From Bacillota bacterium (GTDB lineage: Bacteria; Bacillota; Clostridia; Lachnospirales; Lachnospiraceae), in NCBI GenBank assembly GCA_023416695.1, contig JAEZGY010000058.1, forward strand, positions 1-64,000: a stretch of 64,000 nucleotides of DNA. Reading direction: 5' to 3'. This document shows positions 26,500-35,958 of this stretch, piece after piece. Below the pieces are notes generated by a model. The model searched no databases. It saw only the letters and a program-made list of their open reading frames with translations, and was not told the DNA's origin. How positions within the stretch are numbered: position 1 is the stretch's first letter; every line of letters starts with the position of its first letter. Position numbers and translations under genes: made by a program.

Positions 26500-26814
26500 T
26501 TATTCATTACCATCTTCCTCAGAATGACTTAAAGCCTCCTGTATAGCTTCACTTATGTATTCCTCATGTTCTTTTTTAATTCTTCTTAGAATTTCTTCTT
26601 CTCGCTTTTTAAGTAGGGCACTGGTTTTCTCATCCTGATTACCAATGACAAATGGAGTCTCATCCTTATAAGAGTAATATTTAATGACATTACCACTGCT
26701 TATACAGACATTCTCTCGACCACATAGCTGGATATCCCTATCATAAGGGAGACGATCGTACATTGTTATATTAAATTCTAGAGAAGAATCGTAATGCTTA
26801 TTGTGTTCAGACAT
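26500..26814 (-). CDS. Hypothetical protein, 104 residues
   Basis: A charged, soluble protein with no recognised family. The N-terminal half looks like a small beta domain (LEFNITMYDRLPYDRDIQLC, NVCISSGNVIKYYSY); the C-terminal half is a probable coiled helix rich in Lys and Glu (LLKKREEEILRRIKKEHEEYI) with an acidic end. GAGGGGA sits 11 bases before the start. It follows the P-type ATPase on the other side with 109 bases between, and each probably has its own promoter. Confidence 0.6.
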   Translation of the reverse strand: MSEHNKHYDSSLEFNITMYDRLPYDRDIQLCGRENVCISSGNVIKYYSYKDETPFVIGNQDEKTSALLKKREEEILRRIKKEHEEYISEAIQEALSHSEEDGNE

Positions 26815-26923
26815 ACTTTGAAGATCCCCTCGCTATTCATAAAATATAATGATTCCTTAGTATAAAATTAAATATTTCTATTATTATACATCATTATTAG
26901 ACAAATAGGAAGATTTAAACCAT

Positions 26924-29575
26924 TCATTTTTTATTTTCTCTCGGTGCATTGGCTTTCTTTTGCAATTCTACAATGACGATTGGTAAAGCAGATAGCATAA
27001 GGACTAAAAACCACTGATTTAGGGTAAGTGGTACTACCTTAAAGATAGCAGCGAGAGGCCTAAAGGAGATAACACTTACTTGTAAGAAGCTACATACGAA
27101 GAAGGAAAAAGTAAGCTTTCTATTGGTAAACCAACCAATCTTAAAGATAGAAGAGTTACTACGCATATTGTAGGAATGGAACAACTGGCTTAAGGATAGT
27201 ACTGCAAAACACATGGTACGCCCAACCTCAGGTTCAGAGCTAAATCGACCACCAAGGGTATCGTATACGTGAAAACCAATATAGAAGGCAGAAAGAGCAA
27301 GTGCTCCGATCATAAAGCCTTCAAATAATATTTTATAAGCTAGCCCATCGGAAAAGATGCTTTTTGATGGGGAGAGAGGCTTACGGTTCATAATATTTTT
27401 TTCTACAGGTTCTACTCCAAGGGAGATGGCAGGGAGGGAGTCTGTTACCAGGTTCACCCATAGAAGCTGAACTGCCACTAAAGGAGTTGGAAGGCCCAAA
27501 AGAATAGCCACAAAGATCGTCATTATCTCCCCGATATTACTAGAAAGGAGGAAATGGATGGCCTTCTTTATATTGTCATAAATCCCACGACCTTCACGTA
27601 CTGCCTCCACAATGGTGGCAAAATTATCGTCTGTAAGAATCATATCAGAGGCATTTTTCGCCACATCAGTTCCTGTTTGCCCCATGGAGCATCCAATATC
27701 CGCTGCCTTTAGGGCAGGGGCATCATTTACACCGTCACCAGTCATAGCCACAACTTCATTGTTTGCTTGATAGGCCTTCACAATTCTTACTTTATGTTCC
27801 GGGGAAACTCTGGCAAAAACACCATAGTTATAGATGGTATCTGCTAGGACTGTGTCCGACATCATATTCAACTCACTACCAGTGATGGCTTCCGTGTCCC
27901 TAGTTAAAATTCCAAGCTCTTTTGCTATGGCACAAGCAGTACTAACGTGGTCTCCAGTAATCATAACTGGCTTTATGCCAGCTTCTTTACAAGTGGCTAC
28001 AGCACTTTTTACCTCTGGTCTTGGTGGATCTATCATTCCAACTAAGCCGAGAAATATTAGACCGTTTTCTAGATTTTTCTGGTCTATATAATCCATTTCC
28101 TTATAGGCTATGGCTAGGACTCGTAAAGCCATTGCTGCAAGATTGGCATTTTGTCTAGTGATGGTTTTCCTATGATGAACTGTCATTGGGACAATGGTGC
28201 CCTGTTGATAGATATATTTACAGTGGCCTAGGAGAATCTCAGGTGCCCCTTTTGTGATCACTCGTAGATGATTTCTCATTTTATGTACCGTGGTCATAAG
28301 CTTTCGATTGGAGTCGAAGGCTATTTCATAGACTCTAGGATACATTAACTCTAACTTTTGTTTCATGAGTCCTGTATGATAAGCAGCAAGGACAAGAGCG
28401 TTTTCTGTAGGCTCCCCAGTGGTTGAGATGTCATCCTTATTGATTTGTAGCACGGAATCATTACAAAGGGCTCCCATAGTGAATAGGTCCTTACCAAAGG
28501 TAGAGGAGAAAGCTTCTTCCCCCATACAAGAGGTGATTTTAGTGACAGTCATTTTGTTTTGAGTTAGGGTTCCTGTTTTATCGGAACAGATTACAGTAGC
28601 ACCACCTAGTGTTTCTACTGCTGGGAGTTTTCTAATAACAGCATTCTTTTTAGCCATTCGTTGTACACCAAGACTTAGCATAATGGTGACAATGGCAGGA
28701 AGTCCTTCAGGAATCGCTGCAACCGCTAGACTTACACTGGTCATAAACATATCAAAAACTGGAATCTTTTTAGCTACGCCTAAGATAAAGATTACAATAC
28801 AAATAAGCAGAGCAGAAATACCTAGAATCTTACTGGTACCAGCTAATTTTTTTTGGAGAGGTGTGGCTGGGGCTTCGTCATTTAAAATAAGGCTTGCAAT
28901 ATGTCCTACCTCGGTGTTCATGCCAGTAGCAATAACAACTGCAGTGCCCCTTCCATAAGTAACTATAGTAGAGGATAGGACGAGATTACACCGTTCGCTT
29001 AGTAGAGTATCAGCAGGTAAGATACTAAGTGCATCCTTATCTACAGGGTGAGATTCACCAGTAAGAGAAGATTCTTCTATCTTTAAGTTATAGGCTTCGA
29101 TTAGCCTAGCATCAGCAGGCACAAAGTAACCTGCCTCTAGATAGATGATATCTCCAGGTACCAATTGGTTTGCTTCTACAGAGATAATGGAGCCATTACG
29201 CTTTACGATGGCAGTGGGGGCAGCAAGTTTTTTTAGGGCTTCTAGAGACTTTTCTGCTTTGGCCTCTTGAATGACCCCAAGAACAGCATTTAATGTAATG
29301 ATGACAAAGATTATAATAGGATCTATAAAATCCACATCATCCTTTAGCAAAGAGACAAAGAAAGAGATACCAGCGGCTGCTATTAAGGTTAGTATCATAA
29401 AATCCTTAAATTGCTCCAAAAATTTACGAAGTATGGTCCTATTTTTTTTAGAGGTCAGCTCGTTAGGGCCGTACTTATGGTAACGTCTTTGTGCTTCCTT
29501 TGCCTGTAGCCCTATTTTTATGTCTGTATTCAGCTCAGTTGCGGCTTCAGTAAATGATATGCTGTGCCAGTTCAT
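26924..29575 (-). CDS. Calcium-transporting P-type ATPase (type IIA)
   Basis: 883-residue cation pump, SERCA/PMCA-like. Actuator motif LTGES, transmembrane ion site AAIPEGLPA in M4, phosphorylation site CSDKTGTLTQ with D332, nucleotide site KGAPE, and hinge GDGVNDAPALK are all intact. Ten membrane helices are expected, the last four after residue 690. The IPEGLP motif and overall length fit Ca2+ export; Mn2+ transport is possible in some relatives. AAGGGGG precedes the ATG. Divergent from ytaF. Confidence 0.93.
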   Translation of the reverse strand: MNWHSISFTEAATELNTDIKIGLQAKEAQRRYHKYGPNELTSKKNRTILRKFLEQFKDFMILTLIAAAGISFFVSLLKDDVDFIDPIIIFVIITLNAVLGVIQEAKAEKSLEALKKLAAPTAIVKRNGSIISVEANQLVPGDIIYLEAGYFVPADARLIEAYNLKIEESSLTGESHPVDKDALSILPADTLLSERCNLVLSSTIVTYGRGTAVVIATGMNTEVGHIASLILNDEAPATPLQKKLAGTSKILGISALLICIVIFILGVAKKIPVFDMFMTSVSLAVAAIPEGLPAIVTIMLSLGVQRMAKKNAVIRKLPAVETLGGATVICSDKTGTLTQNKMTVTKITSCMGEEAFSSTFGKDLFTMGALCNDSVLQINKDDISTTGEPTENALVLAAYHTGLMKQKLELMYPRVYEIAFDSNRKLMTTVHKMRNHLRVITKGAPEILLGHCKYIYQQGTIVPMTVHHRKTITRQNANLAAMALRVLAIAYKEMDYIDQKNLENGLIFLGLVGMIDPPRPEVKSAVATCKEAGIKPVMITGDHVSTACAIAKELGILTRDTEAITGSELNMMSDTVLADTIYNYGVFARVSPEHKVRIVKAYQANNEVVAMTGDGVNDAPALKAADIGCSMGQTGTDVAKNASDMILTDDNFATIVEAVREGRGIYDNIKKAIHFLLSSNIGEIMTIFVAILLGLPTPLVAVQLLWVNLVTDSLPAISLGVEPVEKNIMNRKPLSPSKSIFSDGLAYKILFEGFMIGALALSAFYIGFHVYDTLGGRFSSEPEVGRTMCFAVLSLSQLFHSYNMRSNSSIFKIGWFTNRKLTFSFFVCSFLQVSVISFRPLAAIFKVVPLTLNQWFLVLMLSALPIVIVELQKKANAPRENKK

Positions 29576-29748
29576 GTTAATCCCCCTTAGGCTTTTTTTG
29601 CAGATTTCTGCTCATAGAGTAAAGGTTTTACTTATCAAATTATATGTCCAAACCCTGCTTTTATACATGTGGACAGAATATTTTAGTCACCCTAGAATTT
29701 CTTCCACATATGTTATAAAGAGAAGACATATTCTGACTAGGAGAAAAA

Positions 29749-30306
29749 ATGTTTTGGAATGTAATTGTTATCTCAGTTTCCTTGAGCATAGACGCCTTGG
29801 GAATCGGGATTTCATATAGGCTGAAGGGAGTAGACATCACCCATCCTGCCAAAATTACCATAGGACTTGTATCTGTACTTGTTATGTGGCTTTCCTTACA
29901 TCTAGGAAGAATGATACTTTATATCTTTCCTCCAGATGTAGCCAAGATCATTGGTTGTAGTATTCTTGGGCTTATGGGACTTTCCTTTATCCGCAGTGCT
30001 ATTTTTCAACAAGAGGAGGTTACTTATGATTTTAACAAATCCAAAAAGATTGATTGGTGGGAAGCTATTGTATTAGGGTTTGCTCTTTCTATAGACTCTG
30101 TTAGTGCAGGCATAGCAGCAGTAAGTATGGGATTAGGTAATAACTTTATACCTGTTTGTGTTGGCGTTATGCAGGTGATGTTTCTATATATGGCCGAATT
30201 TTTGATTACAAAAACGAAAATAATAAAACATAGTAATAAAAAAATATGCGGAACATGTGCTGGAATATTGTTGCTTATAATTGCTTCTGTGCGATTGTTG
30301 GGGTAA
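29749..30306 (+). CDS. ytaF: YtaF-like membrane protein (MntP/YtaF superfamily)
   Basis: 185 residues, about six membrane helices in two repeats. The halves carry SLSIDALGIGISY and ALSIDSVSAGIAAVS, the acidic SIDA/SIDS motif shared with MntP but closer to YtaF, a Bacillus/Clostridium membrane protein expressed in sporulation. Unlike mntP at 20884 it has no riboswitch and no Cys-rich loop. Metal transport is likely from fold, but the substrate is not known. It shares a 170-base divergent region with the Ca-type ATPase. Confidence 0.82.
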   Translation: MFWNVIVISVSLSIDALGIGISYRLKGVDITHPAKITIGLVSVLVMWLSLHLGRMILYIFPPDVAKIIGCSILGLMGLSFIRSAIFQQEEVTYDFNKSKKIDWWEAIVLGFALSIDSVSAGIAAVSMGLGNNFIPVCVGVMQVMFLYMAEFLITKTKIIKHSNKKICGTCAGILLLIIASVRLLG

Positions 30307-30339
30307 AATAGTATTTGAAGAAAGCATTAGGAGAATACT

Positions 30340-31095
30340 GTGGAAACATATAAGATAATCTTAGAATATGATGGAACCAGATATGGAGGTTATAGAAATG
30401 GCAAAAAGGGGAGTGCAGTCTCTATTCAAGACAAGATAGAGGCTGTACTTACCCGTATGGAAGATGGGCAAAGCTTTCATATAGCGGCTGCAGTGAATAC
30501 TGAGGCAGGAGTTCATAGTATGGGACAAACCATTTCCTATGCTACAAATCAGCAGTTTAATGTAAAGGAAGTAAAGGAATACATGAACCAGTATCTTCCC
30601 ATGGATATTGTGGTTAGAGAGGTTATAAAAGTTAGGAATGGATTCCATGCAGAGCTTGCTAAAAAGGGACTTCTATACCAGTATCGACTACAGACTGGAA
30701 GCTATCGAAATGTAATGGAACAGGCATATATGGAGTATGAACCCATGGGGTTAGATCTTGTAGTTATGAGAGAGGGGATTAAGTTACTTCATGGAGAGGT
30801 GGACCTGATGGCGTTGAACTCAAATCCACGATTAAAAAAGTCCACCCTTCGAAGAATTGAGAAGCTTAAGCTTTTGGTGGACAGGGAGGAAATCAAGATA
30901 GAGTGTCAGATTGATCAGGTCTGGCCAGGGCTCATTCCAGCTATCTTTGGTGTGATACTTCAGCTAGGAAGACATGAAATAGAGCTTTGTGATCTACAAT
31001 TAAAGCTAGAGGAAATGCAATTAGGTTCTCTATATTACCCAGTAAGTACTAAGGGCATTATCTTGCAAAAAGTGTTATATGAAATCGAGCAATAG
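30340..31095 (+). CDS. TruA-like pseudouridine synthase with altered catalytic motif
   Basis: 251 residues with the overall TruA layout: KIILEYDGTRYGGY at the start, AGVHSMGQ, GLLYQYRL and STLRRI in place. However, the active-site box, normally GRTDAGVHA with catalytic Asp, reads VNTEAGVHS: the Arg becomes N53 and the Asp becomes E55. GWQ has become GYR. The catalytic Asp is essential in known TruA, so this copy is probably not a normal tRNA pseudouridine synthase. It may be a divergent paralogue with a new role. The start is GTG behind AGGAGA. Stop lies seven bases from the convergent dedA stop. Confidence 0.78.
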   Translation: METYKIILEYDGTRYGGYRNGKKGSAVSIQDKIEAVLTRMEDGQSFHIAAAVNTEAGVHSMGQTISYATNQQFNVKEVKEYMNQYLPMDIVVREVIKVRNGFHAELAKKGLLYQYRLQTGSYRNVMEQAYMEYEPMGLDLVVMREGIKLLHGEVDLMALNSNPRLKKSTLRRIEKLKLLVDREEIKIECQIDQVWPGLIPAIFGVILQLGRHEIELCDLQLKLEEMQLGSLYYPVSTKGIILQKVLYEIEQ

Positions 31096-31102
31096 TCAAA
31101 AG

Positions 31103-31711
31103 CTAGGCTTTTTTCTTTGGCAAAAGCTGTTTTAAAGGGCTTACCTTAAAAAGAAAGAGTAATAAGGCGATAAAAAGAAGGGGTAAAAGAACTACTTTGT
31201 AGCGAGAATAGTATTCTAAAGCTATTCTCCAATTTTCCCGAAGAGTATATCCAAGACCAATGAGGATGATATTCCATACAGTAATTCCTGCAGCGGAAGA
31301 GGTAATAAAAACCGAATACCTTTGCTTGGTTACTCCTGAGACAAAGGCAATATAGGTACGACATATGGGAATGACACGACCAATGCAGACCGCCCAAGAG
31401 CCATATTTATCAAATCGTTCAAAAGAGCTGTCTAGTCCCTTTTGGGTACTAGGGAACCTCTTCTTAATTTTATTAATTAACGGAAGGCCACCTGTTCTGC
31501 CAATGAGATAGCAGATACTAGTTCCCAAAAGACCAGCGATTACACTTACGATGATAATAAGAAAAAAGCTAATGTGTTGATAGGAAGCCACTGCTCCTGA
31601 AAATGGTAATACAATTTCACTTGAGATAGGAAAGCAGGCATATTCTATTAAGATTAAAAAGAACATAGCGATTAGTCCATATTCATAAATTAAATTCGTA
31701 AAGAAGCTCAT
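31103..31711 (-). CDS. DedA/VTT-family membrane protein
   Basis: 202-residue integral membrane protein. The DedA marks are EYACFPISSEIVLPFSGA with the conserved Glu, the GTSICYLIGRTGG motif, GRVIPICRTYIAFVSG with the conserved Arg and Pro, and four to five hydrophobic segments. Such proteins act as lipid scramblases or in undecaprenyl phosphate recycling. GAGGGA precedes the start. Convergent with the TruA-like gene, with no terminator between. Confidence 0.9.
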   Translation of the reverse strand: MSFFTNLIYEYGLIAMFFLILIEYACFPISSEIVLPFSGAVASYQHISFFLIIIVSVIAGLLGTSICYLIGRTGGLPLINKIKKRFPSTQKGLDSSFERFDKYGSWAVCIGRVIPICRTYIAFVSGVTKQRYSVFITSSAAGITVWNIILIGLGYTLRENWRIALEYYSRYKVVLLPLLFIALLLFLFKVSPLKQLLPKKKA

Positions 31712-31820
31712 AATTCCCTCATAGTATACTTGTTATCATATATATATTGCTTCCATAAAACATTCATACCTTGCCACATTTAAAAAGTATAATACATATC
31801 TTAAAGAAGGTGACGAACAA

Positions 31821-33212
31821 ATGACAAAAGTAAGAAATTATAAAATAAAGGCGCTTTTTGCAGCTTTATTAGTGATAGGTGCAATCTTTGTCGTAATGGG
31901 GTTACATAAGCCTCAACCAGTGAAAGCAGCAACAGTAAAGAAAACCGCTACGACGAAATATCCATACTTAATTAAAGTAAATAAACTAATGAATACAGTA
32001 ACCATATATAAGAAGGATGCAAAAGGAAAGTATACAGTTCCCGTGAAGGCTATGGTTTGCTCTACTGGGAAGTACACTCCTATAGGAACCTATAGAACCA
32101 AAGCAAAGTACCGATGGAGAATACTTTTTGGCAATGTATATGGGCAGTATGCAACGAGGATAACAGGACATATATTATTTCATTCTGTCTATTATTATAA
32201 AAAGAATCCTGCCACCCTCTCTGCTAAGGAATTTAATAAGCTAGGCACATCCGCCTCTATGGGATGTATCCGTCTACAGGTGGCTGATACAAAATGGATC
32301 TATGACAACTGTGGAATAGGAACCACAGTTGTCATCTACAATAGCAAAAATCCTGGTCCACTTGGTAAGCCAAAGGCTGTTAAAGTAAGCAGTAAAACAA
32401 AGTGGGATCCAACGGACACTACCAATAAGAGTAATCCACTAAATAAGAAAAAACCTGTCATTACTGGGGTTAAAAATATTACCATAGCTTATGGAAGTAC
32501 ATATTCTCCAAGAAAAGGGCTGAAAGCCTATAATACCTGTGGGGTTAACATAACCAAATATGTAAAAGTGAAAAGTAATGTAAATACTAAAGTAGCAGGA
32601 ACCTATAAAGTAATCTATACAGTGACAGATGCACTTAAACGAACCACCACAAAAGCCATCAAGGTTGCTGTGAAACCAAGGGAAGGCATGCCAGTCCTTA
32701 CTGGTGTAACGGATAAGCTATATTCCTATGAAGACTACAAAGCATTAGATATTAGCTCCTATGTACTAAACGGAGTGAAGGCTAATGTAAAGGGACAAAT
32801 TCTTGGGAAAGAGTATTTAAAATATTCAGTTAATAAAATATTAGATAATAGTGATGTGACTCAATATGCAGTTACCTACATTGTTACAAATGGTAAGTAT
32901 AAAACCAAAAAAATAGCGTATATCTACTTAGATAAGAAGGCACCTGTGATAACAGGAGTACAAGATTTAGAAGTAACGATGGAAGAGTTTTTAAACCTTA
33001 AGGTACAGTTAGAGCAAAAGAATTATGTTGGCATTACCTTTATGGATAACTGTACGCCTACTGAGAAATTAGTAATTAGTACAGAACTTATCCCTCTAGA
33101 TGAAAATAACTATCAGGTTATCTATACGGTCAAGGATGAGGTAGGGTATGTCACTACAATGTCATCCCATATACATATCATTGTATCTACACAACAAACA
33201 AGTATAAATTAA
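31821..33212 (+). CDS. L,D-transpeptidase with C-terminal Ig-like repeats
   Basis: 463 residues, exported: a hydrophobic segment at about 12-30 ends in VKAATV. The YkuD domain (about 45-175) starts YPYLIKVNK and holds the active site GTSASMGCIRL with C149, and the conserved His in ITGHILFHS. It would make 3-3 cross-links or attach proteins to peptidoglycan. Residues 205-460 contain three beta domains, each opening with PVITGV or PVLTGV, of the DUF5011/HYR Ig-like type, probably spanning the wall. AGAAGGTGA precedes the ATG. malQ follows 22 bases on. Confidence 0.88.
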   Translation: MTKVRNYKIKALFAALLVIGAIFVVMGLHKPQPVKAATVKKTATTKYPYLIKVNKLMNTVTIYKKDAKGKYTVPVKAMVCSTGKYTPIGTYRTKAKYRWRILFGNVYGQYATRITGHILFHSVYYYKKNPATLSAKEFNKLGTSASMGCIRLQVADTKWIYDNCGIGTTVVIYNSKNPGPLGKPKAVKVSSKTKWDPTDTTNKSNPLNKKKPVITGVKNITIAYGSTYSPRKGLKAYNTCGVNITKYVKVKSNVNTKVAGTYKVIYTVTDALKRTTTKAIKVAVKPREGMPVLTGVTDKLYSYEDYKALDISSYVLNGVKANVKGQILGKEYLKYSVNKILDNSDVTQYAVTYIVTNGKYKTKKIAYIYLDKKAPVITGVQDLEVTMEEFLNLKVQLEQKNYVGITFMDNCTPTEKLVISTELIPLDENNYQVIYTVKDEVGYVTTMSSHIHIIVSTQQTSIN

Positions 33213-33234
33213 GCAAGTATTAGGAGGAGTTATT

Positions 33235-34707
33235 ATGGGTGTAGCAGGAATACTAATGCCAATCGCCTCCTTACCTTCCCCTTACGGAATAGGGGATTTT
33301 GGTAAAGAAGCATTTGACTTTGTTGATCGCTTAGCTTCTGTAGGGGTAAAGCTCTGGCAAATACTTCCCTTACAACCATTAGGTTATGGAAATTCCCCTT
33401 ATCAGCCATACTCCTCCTATGCAGGAGAGACCTTGTACATAAGCCCGAAATTTATGTACATAGATGGGTTGGTAACAAGAGAAGAGATTGAGGAATTAGA
33501 AGGTAAAAGTTGTAAAAATGGGAATCCGGAGCGTATTGCTTATAAGACAGTAAGACAGGAAAAGGAGTTCCTCTTTCGTAAGGCCTTTACTAGGTTTATT
33601 AAAACAGAGGATTATAACAACTTTGCAAAAAACTCCTGGGTATATTCCTATGGGTTGTTTGTAGCCTTAAAGCAAAAAAACAAGGGGAGTTGTTGGAATA
33701 CTTGGCCCACAGAAGAACGTCAGTGGCCGTCTAATAGATCCTATGATGAAACCAAACTTATAGAAGAGATAGAGTATCAGACGTTTTTACAGTATGTGTT
33801 CTTTAAGCAATGGAGAGAGTTAAAGACCTATGCCAATGGAAAGGGTATCTCTATTATGGGAGATATGCCATTTTATGTAGGGCTTGATAGTCAAGATGTA
33901 TGGGAAAACCAGAAGAGTTTTCTATTGGATGAACAGGCAAATCCAAGCTTTGTGGCAGGGGTTCCACCAGATTATTTTTGTGCTACAGGACAGAGATGGG
34001 GGAACCCAATCTATGATTGGAAGTATTTAGAGGAGACTGGTTATGAATTTTGGATAAACAGGTTAGTAAGTAGTAGTGAGATGTTTGACATTATCCGACT
34101 GGACCATTTTCGTGCCTTTGATACCTACTGGAAGATACCTGCCAGTTGTGAGACAGCCATGGTAGGAGAATGGATGGAAGCACCAGGCTATGACTTTTTT
34201 AGGACTCTATATGAAAACCATCCAGAGATAGCTCTTGTGGTAGAGGATTTAGGTTTACTTCGTCCAGAGGTTAACAAGTTACGTGATACGTTTAAATTTC
34301 CTGGAATGAGAGTGCTTCAGTTTACGTTTTTGGAGGATAGGGATAACTGGGAGCATTATAAAGAGAGGAATGTAATTACCTATACCGGTACCCATGACAA
34401 TGATACAACCCTCGGTTGGTATACTAGCCAGAGTAAGGGGAACAAGAAGGTAATAAGTAAAAAATTAAAGAGGTTAGGAATTAAGCGTAAAAGCATTTCT
34501 TGGGCCTTTATTGAGTGTTGTTTTCGGACAGGGGCAGATATGGCCATTGTCCCAGTTCAGGATGTAATAGAAAAGAGCACTTCTAGCCGTATCAATACTC
34601 CAGGCACCGTAGGGTCTCCTAACTGGGAATGGCGTTTAACTTCCTTTAAAAGCTGGGATAGATTTGCTCCTAAATTAAAAGCAGTTATAAAATTGACAAA
34701 TCGTTAA
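33235..34707 (+). CDS. malQ: 4-alpha-glucanotransferase (amylomaltase)
   Basis: GH77 enzyme that transfers maltodextrin pieces between chains in glycogen or maltose use. 490 residues. Family marks: LPSPYGIGDFG, WQILPLQPLGYGNSPYQ, GDMPFYVGLDSQDVW, the nucleophile region IIRLDHFRAFD, acid/base in LVVEDLGLL and TYTGTHDNDTT. AGGAGGAG lies before the ATG. Close spacing to the upstream L,D-transpeptidase suggests co-transcription without an evident functional link. Confidence 0.96.
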   Translation: MGVAGILMPIASLPSPYGIGDFGKEAFDFVDRLASVGVKLWQILPLQPLGYGNSPYQPYSSYAGETLYISPKFMYIDGLVTREEIEELEGKSCKNGNPERIAYKTVRQEKEFLFRKAFTRFIKTEDYNNFAKNSWVYSYGLFVALKQKNKGSCWNTWPTEERQWPSNRSYDETKLIEEIEYQTFLQYVFFKQWRELKTYANGKGISIMGDMPFYVGLDSQDVWENQKSFLLDEQANPSFVAGVPPDYFCATGQRWGNPIYDWKYLEETGYEFWINRLVSSSEMFDIIRLDHFRAFDTYWKIPASCETAMVGEWMEAPGYDFFRTLYENHPEIALVVEDLGLLRPEVNKLRDTFKFPGMRVLQFTFLEDRDNWEHYKERNVITYTGTHDNDTTLGWYTSQSKGNKKVISKKLKRLGIKRKSISWAFIECCFRTGADMAIVPVQDVIEKSTSSRINTPGTVGSPNWEWRLTSFKSWDRFAPKLKAVIKLTNR

Positions 34708-34815
34708 GAAAAAGGGATGATCACCTATACCTCAAGGAACTTGCTGTATTCTAAGGAAGGAGAACATCCCGCTTATTTATTTTCCACCTCAATAAAATGA
34801 CAAAGGCAAAGGTAA

Positions 34816-35808
34816 TTAGATATGATCATAGCAGATTGGCTCATAAAATAGCCTTCTGATTTCTTGATTATCTTTTGTTTGCCCAAGAATCCACATCAGT
34901 TTGGTTACAGTGGCTTCTAAGGTCATGTTATAGGCTTCTAATACTTGATAGTCTTTTTTAGCCATGTAGCCCACCTGATAAACTTCCATATCGCTACCTT
35001 CTAAAGGTACTTGGGTTGTCATAACGATAAGTTTTCCTGAGGAAATCCAGTCCTCCATAGCAGATAAATAGGATGAATGCTGATAGATTGGAATTCCTCC
35101 TACCCCAAAGCCCTCGATAATGATGATGTCATAATGCTCCTTTAGGTAGGAAAAGATGCTTGCATTAAGTCCTGGGATTAATTTTAGTAAAAAGACTCTT
35201 TCCACCATTGAGCTACTAAAGGTGGGGGTACTAGCATAAGGAATGTCCTTAATATAGCGAATAATTCGATTGTCTCTTATAATGGCAGATGCAGGATAAT
35301 CTACACTGGAAAAGGCATTATAGCTTTTGGTACGAATCTTACGGGCTCTTGTACCAATAATGGCTTGACCGTTGAATACAATATGAACCCCATGACTTTC
35401 CTTAGAGGAAGCGAATAAAAAAGCATGAAGTAGATTTGTCTTAGCATCTGTATTTTCTTCATAAATAGATTTTTGTGAACCGGTTAAAACAATCGGTTTT
35501 TTTGAATTCTGAATTAAAAATGATAGGGCGGCAGCAGTATATGCCATGGTATCCGTTCCATGTGTAATGACAAATCCATCATATTCCTTATAATGCTCCT
35601 TGATACAGTCTGCCATTTTAACCCAGTGCATTGGGGAGACGTTGGTACTGTCCAGATTAAATAAAGGTAAGGTAGTAACTTGACAGATTTCATTTACAGA
35701 AGGTATTTTCTCCAGAAGCTCCTTTGATGTTATCAATGGTGTAAGCCCTGTAGCTGTAGGCTTGGAAGCAATGGTTCCACCAGTTGCAATCATTAAAATT
35801 TTAGTCAT
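34816..35808 (-). CDS. ansA: Type I L-asparaginase
   Basis: Hydrolyses asparagine to aspartate and ammonia; the lack of a signal peptide indicates the cytoplasmic type. 330 residues. The two catalytic threonine boxes are present: ATGGTIAS with T12 and THGTDTMAYT. The IVLTGSQ and GFGVGGIP segments match the family. AAGGAGCT precedes the start. Flanked by convergent malQ. Confidence 0.92.
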   Translation of the reverse strand: MTKILMIATGGTIASKPTATGLTPLITSKELLEKIPSVNEICQVTTLPLFNLDSTNVSPMHWVKMADCIKEHYKEYDGFVITHGTDTMAYTAAALSFLIQNSKKPIVLTGSQKSIYEENTDAKTNLLHAFLFASSKESHGVHIVFNGQAIIGTRARKIRTKSYNAFSSVDYPASAIIRDNRIIRYIKDIPYASTPTFSSSMVERVFLLKLIPGLNASIFSYLKEHYDIIIIEGFGVGGIPIYQHSSYLSAMEDWISSGKLIVMTTQVPLEGSDMEVYQVGYMAKKDYQVLEAYNMTLEATVTKLMWILGQTKDNQEIRRLFYEPICYDHI

Positions 35809-35958
35809 ACATGAGCTCCTTCATTTATTCTAATTTCCTAATCTACCATGAAATACATAATAGTTTATGGTTGATTTTGTCGTTTTTGGCGCAAATTAAT
35901 TCTATACAAATATAACATTTTCTTCAATCATATAGTATGAGGAGTGGACGTAAATATC

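Noticed and set aside
34717..34775. Possible terminator after malQ (GGGATG...CATCCC)
   Set aside because: Arms of only six bases with a 40-base interior and no clear T tract; too weak to list.
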